Below, one piece after another: positions 1 to 5,096 of a DNA stretch of 5,096 nucleotides. The notes below the pieces were generated by a model. It searched no databases. It had not been told where the DNA came from and saw nothing but the letters and a program-made list of their open reading frames with translations. This DNA comes from Chitinophagaceae bacterium (GTDB taxonomy: Bacteria > Bacteroidota > Bacteroidia > Chitinophagales > Chitinophagaceae), in contig JAGNOY010000190.1 of assembly GCA_017989935.1 (NCBI GenBank), positions 1 to 5,096 of the forward strand, read 5' to 3'. The translations under genes were made by a program, and so were the position numbers. How positions within the stretch are numbered: the first letter of the stretch is position 1; each line of letters starts with the position of its first letter.

Positions 1-1
1 C

Positions 2-358
2 CTAGATACCCAAGAAATCCTGATACCTACAATGATTCTACAACCCTTTATTGAAAATAGTATTGAACATGGCTTGAAAGAAAACTTACATCATGGAAAA
101 ATTGAGGTGTCTTTCAAATTATTCAACCAAGAATTACACATCGAGATAATTGACAATGGCATCGGCATTCAAACGATACACAAGCATCAACACCATATTT
201 CAAGAGCCACCCAAATTATTTCCGATAGGTTTTACCTACTGAACTTAAAACATCATCAACCATACAAATACACCATTAAACCCGCTGCAAACAATCGCGG
301 TACTTGTGTAGAAATAATTTTACCCTTAATATATTCCGATGAAACTACTTATAATTGA
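2..358 (+). CDS. LytS/YehU-type sensor histidine kinase, C-terminal part (5' end outside window)
   Basis: This is the last 118 residues of a sensor kinase whose reading frame is already open at the left edge, so the first ATG at 32 is an internal methionine. The visible part is the ATP-binding (HATPase_c) domain. The N-box reads IPTMILQPFIENSIEHG, the hallmark of the LytS/YehU (His_kinase) family, with the Mg-ATP-binding Asn in FIEN. The G1 box is DNGIGI. The end of the fold is GTCVEIILPL, followed by a short tail. The lid between them is His-rich (HKHQHHISRATQIISDR) and has Ala where many relatives have the Gly of an SxG motif. The phosphoacceptor His and any sensor or membrane part lie upstream of the window. 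Known for the family: it phosphorylates the Asp of a cognate LytTR regulator. The gene overlaps the regulator at 339 by 20 nt, so the two are almost certainly co-transcribed and translationally coupled. The signal sensed cannot be told from this fragment. Confidence 0.93.
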   Translation, partial: LDTQEILIPTMILQPFIENSIEHGLKENLHHGKIEVSFKLFNQELHIEIIDNGIGIQTIHKHQHHISRATQIISDRFYLLNLKHHQPYKYTIKPAANNRGTCVEIILPLIYSDETTYN

Positions 359-1094
359 TAATGAAAAACATATCAGAGCACTTGCACGCAAACTGATAGA
401 AACGCTATGCCCAGCAATTGAACAAATCGAAGAAGCCGTTGGCGTTGAAGATGGCCTATCAAAAATCAATACGTTTCAACCAGAAATCATCTTGCTAGAT
501 GTAGAAATGGACGATGGCACTGGTTTTGATTTAATGAAACAAATTCCTAATCCAACATCTCAATTAATATTCTTTACTGCACATAACAAATATGCGATTG
601 ATGCCTTTCAATTAAACGCGATTGATTATTTACTTAAACCTATAGACCCCATTGCTTTACAAAAGGCCATTCACAAGGCCTTAGAGAATATTCGTCAGAA
701 AGATTTACAAAAACAAATTCACTTTTTATTGCAATATGTAAGTGGTCAACATGATGCTGAAAAAAGAATTGTTTTAAAGGACATGACAAACATTTATTAT
801 GTAAAGATTTCCGAAATCTGCTATTGCGAAGCGGAAGGAACTTATACAAAATTTCGATTATCCGAGGGGAATACAATTATCGTATCTAAAAATATGAAAG
901 AATACGAAACTCTTTTATCGCCTTTTGGTTTCATTCGTTGCCATAATTCCTATATGGTGAATGCTGAAAAAATTATTCGCTATGACAAAACTGGCAATCT
1001 TGTTTTAGAAGGCAATTACGAAGTCAATGTTTCTTTCAGAAAGAAGGAACAAATTCTTAAATTGATAGAAAAAAAATCCTGGAATATTAGTTAA
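339..1094 (+). CDS. LytTR-family (LytR/AlgR-type) response regulator
   Basis: A complete 251-residue protein, the usual size for this family. Residues 1-120 are the receiver: the acidic pocket is D7-N8-E9 (IIDNEKHIR), the phosphoacceptor is D54 in ILLDVEM, the switch Thr is T80 in FFTAH, and the conserved Lys is K100 in YLLKPID. Asn replaces the second acidic residue of the usual DD pair, while E9 remains and may compensate. Residues about 143-248 are a LytTR DNA-binding domain, starting at RIVLKDMTNIYYV and including the typical ICYCEAEGTYTKF and FIRCHNSYMVN segments. Known for the family: after phosphorylation by a LytS-type kinase it dimerises and binds paired direct repeats upstream of target promoters. 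The ATG at 339 gives a full receiver and lies inside the 3' end of the kinase gene, which points to translational coupling; no Shine-Dalgarno sequence is seen. The target genes cannot be inferred from the window. Confidence 0.95.
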   Translation: MKLLIIDNEKHIRALARKLIETLCPAIEQIEEAVGVEDGLSKINTFQPEIILLDVEMDDGTGFDLMKQIPNPTSQLIFFTAHNKYAIDAFQLNAIDYLLKPIDPIALQKAIHKALENIRQKDLQKQIHFLLQYVSGQHDAEKRIVLKDMTNIYYVKISEICYCEAEGTYTKFRLSEGNTIIVSKNMKEYETLLSPFGFIRCHNSYMVNAEKIIRYDKTGNLVLEGNYEVNVSFRKKEQILKLIEKKSWNIS

Positions 1095-1110
1095 GTTAAA
1101 TTCATTTCCT

Positions 1111-1240
1111 TGGGCGGCACACGCGCTATCCGCTGCTACTCCACTTCCGAATCGGCTATTCAGTATCTAGTAACCGAATCATTTCTTAAGCCTCTCGGAA
1201 TGCGTGGTATTCGCTACTATCGCTGCCGCAATACACCACA
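1111..1240 (+). repeat. GC-rich hairpin-forming intergenic repeat element (copy 1)
   Basis: This fills most of the 154-nt gap between the convergent response-regulator and helicase genes and is visibly richer in GC than its surroundings. It begins TGGGCGGCACACGCGCTATC. A stem pairs TTCCGA (1145-1150) with TCGGAA (1195-1200), extended by CCAC (1141-1144) with GTGG (1204-1207) across a 3-nt bulge. A small inner stem pairs TCGG (1152-1155) with CCGA (1174-1177). The stem is flanked by similar arms: TATCCGCTGCTACT (1127-1140) and TATTCGCTACTATC (1208-1221) agree at 10 of 14 positions. The start resembles copy 2 (CGCGCTATC here, CGGGCTATC there). I recall GGGCG...GCTATCC...-type intergenic repeats from Bacteroidota genomes, but this was not searched. 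It may help end transcription of both convergent genes, though no T-tract follows the stem, so I do not call a terminator. Confidence 0.6.
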
Positions 1241-1248
1241 CCGAGAAA

Positions 1249-2466
1249 TTAGTTTTTCCTAGTGGGTCTGCGCGAATTAAAATTTTTGCTCTTCGAAAAA
1301 GTACGCTTAGGTTTCACTAATGGATTATACACAGGTCCCTCGCCTAAAAAAGTTGGAAGTGGTAATTTGTTTACTTCATTTTCTATCAGCACTTCTATTT
1401 TATGAAACTTGTGTTGATCCATTTCGCTAATCAATGTAATGGCTTCTCCTTTAGTACTTGCTCTGGCCGTTCGACCAATACGATGAATATAGTCTTCTGC
1501 ATCCCCAGGCACATCATAGTTTACGACTACACCAATATCTTCTATATCTATGCCTCTTGATAAAATATCTGTGGCGACTAAAATTTGTATTCTCTTGCTT
1601 TTAAAATTTCTAAGCACTTCTTCTCTTTCGTCTTGCTCTAAATCTGAATGTATCGCATTCGATTTAAAACCTGCTTGTTGCAATTCTCGATTTAAGATTT
1701 TTACATTTTGCTTTGTCGATGAAAATACAATAATACTTTCACTCGCATTTTCTTTCAATAAATATTTGATGAGCGCATTCTTTTGTGTATCATACACCAA
1801 ATATGCTGTTTGTGTAACTCCCGCAGCTGGTTTAGAAATTGCAATGCTAATTTGAACGGGATTTACTAAAAGTCTTTCGCTTAATTTACGAATAGCCGGT
1901 GGCATGGTAGCAGAAAATAATAAGGTTTGCTTTTGCTTGGGTAAATACGTCGTAATTTTTGTGATATCATCCGAAAAGCCCATATCTAGCATCTTATCAG
2001 CTTCATCTAATATTAAGTGATTTACCTGATCAAATTTCACATAGCCCATATTTAAATGAGACATTAATCTGCCTGGAGTGGCAATAATAATTTGAGCGCC
2101 TTGAGTTAAGGCTCGCTTTTCATTTTCGAATACAATGCCATCGCCACCGCCATAAATCGCTAAAGAAGAAATACCTGTGAAATAAGCTAAACCTTGTACA
2201 GTTTGATCTATCTGAAGAGCCAATTCACGAGTAGGAACAATAATTAAGGTATCAGTAGTTGATTTGCCGCTTAAGCTTATTTTATGCAAAATCGGCAATA
2301 AAAAAGCAGCAGTTTTACCAGTGCCTGTTTGCGCAACAGCAATTAAATCTTTATTGTCTAAAATTACAGGAATAGCCTGTTCTTGAATGGGCGTGGGGTT
2401 TTCGAATCGCATGGCATCAAGGCCTTCTTGTAAACCCGATTCGAATTGATAATCTATAAATTTCAA
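1249..2466 (-). CDS. DEAD-box ATP-dependent RNA helicase (RhlE/CsdA-like)
   Basis: A two-RecA-domain RNA helicase that unwinds or remodels RNA structure using ATP, acting in the cytoplasm in ribosome assembly, RNA decay or cold adaptation. Numbered from the TTG at 2466 (405 residues), all the motifs are present in order: Q-motif NPTPIQ (23-28) with the upstream aromatic Phe, Walker A AQTGTGKT (45-52), Ia PTREL (78-82), Ib TPGR (130-133), DEAD (154-157), SAT (185-187), IVFSST of motif IV (about 246-251), V ATDILSRGID (298-307) and VI HRIGRTAR (328-335). A short basic tail rich in Lys, Arg and Ser follows, a likely RNA-binding extension. The frame is open to an ATG at 2550, but those extra 28 residues look unlike the family, whose proteins usually begin close to FIDYQF, and a promoter-like sequence lies inside them. 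I therefore prefer the TTG. It is convergent with the response regulator and divergent from the Clp gene, so probably monocistronic. The exact subfamily is uncertain. Confidence 0.93.
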   Translation of the reverse strand: MKFIDYQFESGLQEGLDAMRFENPTPIQEQAIPVILDNKDLIAVAQTGTGKTAAFLLPILHKISLSGKSTTDTLIIVPTRELALQIDQTVQGLAYFTGISSLAIYGGGDGIVFENEKRALTQGAQIIIATPGRLMSHLNMGYVKFDQVNHLILDEADKMLDMGFSDDITKITTYLPKQKQTLLFSATMPPAIRKLSERLLVNPVQISIAISKPAAGVTQTAYLVYDTQKNALIKYLLKENASESIIVFSSTKQNVKILNRELQQAGFKSNAIHSDLEQDEREEVLRNFKSKRIQILVATDILSRGIDIEDIGVVVNYDVPGDAEDYIHRIGRTARASTKGEAITLISEMDQHKFHKIEVLIENEVNKLPLPTFLGEGPVYNPLVKPKRTFSKSKNFNSRRPTRKN

Positions 2467-2487
2467 TGTATATATGGTTGAAGTCTT

Positions 2488-2514
2488 CAAAGATAACTTA
2501 AATAACATATCCAA
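2488..2514 (-). promoter_or_regulatory. Candidate Bacteroidota sigma-A promoter of the helicase gene
   Basis: Read on the minus strand, the -7 box TATCTTTG (2495 down to 2488) matches TAnnTTTG exactly, and a TTG (2514-2512) lies 16 nt upstream of it, slightly closer than the usual -33 spacing. Transcription would start near 2482, giving a leader of about 16 nt before the TTG start codon at 2466. This is a match to a short consensus by eye, not proof of activity. Confidence 0.45.
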
Positions 2515-2570
2515 GCACATGTTCGTCAAATGCATGACTTGATATACCAAGCATATTTTTATGCAGCTTC

Positions 2571-2690
2571 TTGTGTTAGGGATAGAACGGAAATCCCATC
2601 TCGTTCTTCAAAACGAGATGGATTGGAGTGATAGCCCGACCACGCCCACTCAGCGCACAATTTTACTGTAAACATGGTGGGCGTGGGAAC
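2571..2690 (-). repeat. GC-rich intergenic repeat element with two strong hairpins (copy 2)
   Basis: Read on the minus strand it runs from the GGGTGTTCCCACGCCCACC side through GGGCGTGGTCGGGCTATC and ends near CTATCCCTAACAC. Hairpin A pairs CCATCTCGTT (2596-2605) with AACGAGATGG (2612-2621), 10 perfect base pairs with a 6-nt loop; beyond a bulged C the stem continues with ATC/GAT. Hairpin B pairs CCACGCCCAC (2640-2649) with GTGGGCGTGG (2677-2686), 10 perfect base pairs around a 27-nt loop. Both stems are GC-rich within an AT-rich gap. It has the same general plan as copy 1 (GGGCG lead, C-G-C/G-GCTATC, stem, second CTATC-type arm) but the opposite orientation. It lies upstream of both divergent genes and of the helicase promoter. 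From memory it resembles dispersed intergenic elements of Bacteroidota; its function is unknown to me, and it could instead be a structured RNA. Confidence 0.65.
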
Positions 2691-2730
2691 ACCCAAATTA
2701 TTTGATTCAGATAAAATAGATCATTCAGCC

Positions 2731-2780
2731 TACCAAATTCTACCCGAATCTGACCAAATACATTACAAACTTGACCGAAT
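2731..2780 (+). promoter_or_regulatory. Helically spaced ACC-N-AAT box array, possible operator
   Basis: Four related boxes stand in the same orientation: ACCAAAT at 2732, ACCCGAAT at 2742, ACCAAAT at 2753 and ACCGAAT at 2774. The spacings are 10, 11 and 21 nt, so all fall on about the same face of the helix. Weaker ACCGTAT (2789) and ACCATAT (2803) continue out of phase. The array lies just upstream of the candidate Clp promoter, where an activator could bind. No matching regulator is known to me; this is inference from spacing alone, and low-complexity AT-rich DNA could give it by chance. Confidence 0.3.
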
Positions 2781-2794
2781 TCTCAATAACCGTA

Positions 2795-2823
2795 TTTAAA
2801 ACACCATATTTATAGTAGGTTTG
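2795..2823 (+). promoter_or_regulatory. Candidate Bacteroidota sigma-A promoter of the Clp ATPase gene
   Basis: The -7 box TAGGTTTG (2816-2823) matches TAnnTTTG exactly. An imperfect -33 box, TTTA (2795-2798), lies 17 nt upstream. Transcription would start near 2829, giving a leader of about 29 nt before the ATG at 2858. The weak -33 box would fit a promoter that needs an activator, such as one bound at the ACC boxes just upstream. Confidence 0.45.
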
Positions 2824-2857
2824 TTTTTCTAATTTCAACTCCGAATACTGACAACAT

Positions 2858-5096
2858 ATGAGCGTATTAAATAGTTTAGTCCTAACAGAAGAAGTCAAGC
2901 AGGTCCTTCATATTGCCAGACAATTTGCCAAAGAAAATATGCATTCGACGTTTTCGCCTGCACATCTCTTACGTGGCTTGTTGCATAAGGATTTGCCCTT
3001 ACTTAAAAAATTAGAAGCTGAGGGCATAGACGTGTATTATATTGAAGAATGGTCTGAAATCAGAATTGAATCTTATCCAAAAGGTAGCAGTTTTAGTGAT
3101 ATGCCAAATGCCGATAAAGAAGCAGAGGCTGTATTTAGAGAGGCAGACAATATCAGGTTAAAAATCAATCGTGACGAAATTGATCTTGAAGTTTTATTAA
3201 TTTCATGTGTGACACCTGGGGTAGGTTTTAATTATGAACAACTGAAGACCTTGCCTTTGTCTTCGTTTATGTTATTAGATAAAATTCAGTCCCAAGGCGG
3301 ATTGAAAGTAGCTGACCCGTCTTCGAAAGCTGCAACAGCAGGCGGAGCGGCTTCCACAGCAAAAATAGATGCACTTTCTAAGTATTGTGTGCATAAAACA
3401 CAATTAGCCAGAGAAGGCAAATTGCAACCGATTATTGGTCGTGATAAAGAAATCCGTCAGATGTGCGAAATATTAAGTCGCAAATCAAAATCCAATGTGT
3501 TGATTATGGGTGAGCCTGGCGTGGGCAAAAGTGCCTTGCTTGATGGTTTTGCCTTAGCGGTCATTCATAATAAAGTACCCGTGAATTTGCGCGATACTGA
3601 AATTTACGAAATTGATAATGGGGCTTTAATTGCGGGGGCACAATACAAAGGTGAAATTGATGATAGGTTAAGAAAAATCATTCAAGAAATTACATCCTTA
3701 GACAAAGGCATTTTGTTTATTGATGAATTACATACTTTATTAGATAAACAAAACCCGAATGCTGGCGCAGCTAGTGTATTAAAACCCGAATTAAGTAAAG
3801 GCTTATTAACTATGGTGGGCACTACCACCGTGGATGAATTCAGAAAAAGTATAGAGAAAGACGAAGCCCTCAACCGAAGATTTGAAGGCATTAAAATTGA
3901 AGAACCCGATACTTCGGTAGCAGAAAAAATGATTGCTGATTTGGTGAAGGTTTATGAAAATCATCATGGGTTGACCTTGCATGAAAAGGTAGTACCTGAA
4001 GCTGTACGATTGGCTAAGCGTTTTATTAAAGAGCGTCGACTTCCTGATGCCGCCATTGATTTGATTGATCGTACGTTAGCAGTCACTAAAATGATGGTGG
4101 ATACGGGCAGTCATGATGTAGCTGATTTAAAAACTCGATTGGCAGAAATGAAGCAAGACGCTAGTGAAGATCGTTTGCAATGGTTTTATCTTGAAATACA
4201 ACATAGTTTGAGCCCTGTATTATTGGCAAGACTCAATGAAGAAGGAGAATTTAAAAAATTGCCTGATGCGAATGCGATGATCGTGCATCTTGAAAAAATA
4301 TTAGATGAGTTAGAAAAGGCCTCCTTAGAGCCGAAGTCGCAAGTAGAGGTAGCCGATCTTGCAGCTGTGGTAGCCAATAAAACTGGTATTCCTATTGGCA
4401 AAGTACAAACCAAGGAAAAAGAGCGTCTCATCAATATGGAAAAACATTTAGGCGAGCGCGTAGTAGGTCAAGACCATGCCTTAAAAACAGTGTCGGAAGC
4501 TATTTTAGAATCGCGTTCGGGACTTAATAAATCTGGACAGCCTATTGCTTCGTTTTTCTTTTTAGGGCCTACAGGAACTGGTAAAACAGAATTAGCTAAA
4601 TCGATGGCTGAGTTTTTATTTCAGGATGAAAATTCTATCATTCGTTTTGACATGAGTGAGTTCAAGGAAGAGCATTCGGCTGCCTTATTGTACGGAGCGC
4701 CTCCGGGCTATGTGGGTTATGAAGAAGGAGGCATGTTAGTGAATAAAATCAGACAACAGCCTTATGCTATTGTATTATTTGATGAAATTGAAAAAGCACA
4801 TCCAAGTGTTTTTGATATCTTCTTGCAAGTATTAGATGAGGGAAAAATGCATGATCGATTAGGCAAGGAAGGTGATTTTTCTAATGCGGTTATTTTATTT
4901 ACTTCAAACATTGGTGCTGAACAAATTATTGAATCCTTTGGAAAAGGTATCGTGCCGAAATCAGATGACATGTTAGAAAAGATGTCTAACTTTTTCCGTC
5001 CTGAGTTCTTAGCACGTATTACCGAAATCATTCCATTTGCTCCAATCAGTGAACAGAATGTGGTAAAAATATTTACGATTCATGCGGCTCATTTAT
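2858..5096 (+). CDS. Two-AAA+ Hsp100/Clp ATPase of ClpB/ClpV type, possible T6SS TssH (3' end outside window)
   Basis: 746 residues are visible and the frame is still open at the window edge; the family is usually around 850, so roughly the last 100 are missing. Order: Clp_N-like domain (about 1-145), an Ala/Gly/Ser-rich linker (about 145-170), AAA+ D1 (about 180-405), a short middle region with helical, charged stretches (about 405-500), and AAA+ D2 (from about 520). D1 has Walker A GEPGVGKS (218-225), Walker B ILFIDE (285-290), pore-loop Tyr263 in QYKGEIDDRL and Arg340/341. D2 has Walker A GPTGTGKT (570-577), pore loop GYVG (617-620), Walker B VLFDE (639-643), sensor Asn684 and Arg720 in FRPEFLAR. 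Both rings look active and able to thread substrates. Between SNIG and FRPEF there is no clear IGF/LGF loop for ClpP, so it is probably not a protease partner. The middle region is shorter than in ClpB, and LARITEIIPF recalls ClpV. In type VI secretion ClpV disassembles contracted sheaths; here that role is inferred, as no tss genes are in view. Alternatives are a divergent ClpB or ClpC. The ATG at 2858 has no Shine-Dalgarno sequence but begins a typical Clp_N domain (LTEEVKQVLHIARQ). Confidence 0.9.
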   Translation, partial: MSVLNSLVLTEEVKQVLHIARQFAKENMHSTFSPAHLLRGLLHKDLPLLKKLEAEGIDVYYIEEWSEIRIESYPKGSSFSDMPNADKEAEAVFREADNIRLKINRDEIDLEVLLISCVTPGVGFNYEQLKTLPLSSFMLLDKIQSQGGLKVADPSSKAATAGGAASTAKIDALSKYCVHKTQLAREGKLQPIIGRDKEIRQMCEILSRKSKSNVLIMGEPGVGKSALLDGFALAVIHNKVPVNLRDTEIYEIDNGALIAGAQYKGEIDDRLRKIIQEITSLDKGILFIDELHTLLDKQNPNAGAASVLKPELSKGLLTMVGTTTVDEFRKSIEKDEALNRRFEGIKIEEPDTSVAEKMIADLVKVYENHHGLTLHEKVVPEAVRLAKRFIKERRLPDAAIDLIDRTLAVTKMMVDTGSHDVADLKTRLAEMKQDASEDRLQWFYLEIQHSLSPVLLARLNEEGEFKKLPDANAMIVHLEKILDELEKASLEPKSQVEVADLAAVVANKTGIPIGKVQTKEKERLINMEKHLGERVVGQDHALKTVSEAILESRSGLNKSGQPIASFFFLGPTGTGKTELAKSMAEFLFQDENSIIRFDMSEFKEEHSAALLYGAPPGYVGYEEGGMLVNKIRQQPYAIVLFDEIEKAHPSVFDIFLQVLDEGKMHDRLGKEGDFSNAVILFTSNIGAEQIIESFGKGIVPKSDDMLEKMSNFFRPEFLARITEIIPFAPISEQNVVKIFTIHAAHL

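Noticed and set aside
640..876. 78-codon minus-strand open frame opposite the response regulator
   Set aside because: Its residues match no family I know, and the plus strand codes for a clear LytTR regulator here; it is an antisense shadow.
1095..1248. Bidirectional rho-independent terminator between the convergent genes
   Set aside because: A stem is present (1141-1207) but it has a long loop and no T-tract on either strand, so only a repeat element is called.
1550..1855. 101-codon plus-strand open frame opposite the helicase
   Set aside because: It lies wholly within conserved helicase motifs on the minus strand and has a Cys/Ser/Leu-rich composition typical of antisense shadows.
2551..2564. 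Small inverted repeat GCATA-TTTT-TATGC upstream of the helicase
   Set aside because: Only 5 bp per arm and AT-rich; too weak to call an operator or terminator.
2761..2772. Possible LytTR binding half-site (ACAAACTTG on the plus strand)
   Set aside because: One imperfect half-site without a partner at the expected 12-13 nt; no support that the upstream regulator acts on the Clp gene.
3682..5031. Three minus-strand open frames (3682-3891, 4186-4434, 4762-5031) opposite the Clp gene
   Set aside because: All lie within the continuous Clp frame with its D1 and D2 motifs; none has a recognisable domain.
2858..5096. Calling the Clp ATPase ClpA or ClpC, a ClpP partner
   Set aside because: No IGF/LGF-type ClpP-docking loop is visible between sensor 1 and FRPEF in D2; the spacing there is like ClpB.

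Overview
The window looks like a piece of a Bacteroidota chromosome. It has low GC, no Shine-Dalgarno sequences before its starts, two candidate TAnnTTTG (-7) promoters of the Bacteroidota sigma-A type, a LytS/LytTR two-component pair of the kind common in that phylum, and GC-rich intergenic repeat elements resembling ones I recall from Bacteroidota genomes. The family-level resemblances are from memory; no search was run.

Layout, left to right. (1) Positions 2-358 (+) are the 3' end of a LytS/YehU-type sensor histidine kinase. It overlaps by 20 nt the gene of its presumed partner, a complete LytTR-type response regulator (339-1094, +). (2) Positions 1095-1248, between two convergent genes, hold a GC-rich, hairpin-forming repeat element (about 1111-1240). 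(3) A DEAD-box RNA helicase lies on the minus strand. Its best start is a TTG at 2466, although the frame stays open to an ATG at 2550; a TAnnTTTG promoter lies just upstream of the TTG, inside that longer frame. (4) Positions 2551-2857 separate the divergent helicase and Clp genes. They hold a second GC-rich element with two strong hairpins (about 2571-2690, reading on the minus strand), a helically spaced run of ACC-N-AAT boxes (2731-2780) and a candidate promoter for the Clp gene (2795-2823). (5) From 2858 to the window end (+) is a large two-AAA+ Hsp100/Clp ATPase, cut off near its C-terminus. It has both Walker sites and both pore loops, lacks an obvious ClpP-docking loop, and has a short middle domain. 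This fits a ClpB/ClpV-type unfoldase, possibly the TssH/ClpV of a Bacteroidota type VI secretion system.

The kinase and regulator form one signalling unit. The helicase appears to be an independent cold/RNA-remodelling gene bracketed by the two repeat elements. The Clp gene probably starts a further transcription unit running to the right. No tRNA, rRNA, CRISPR array or transposase gene is visible. The least explained parts are the inverted pair of repeat elements, the ACC-box array and the exact identity of the Clp ATPase.
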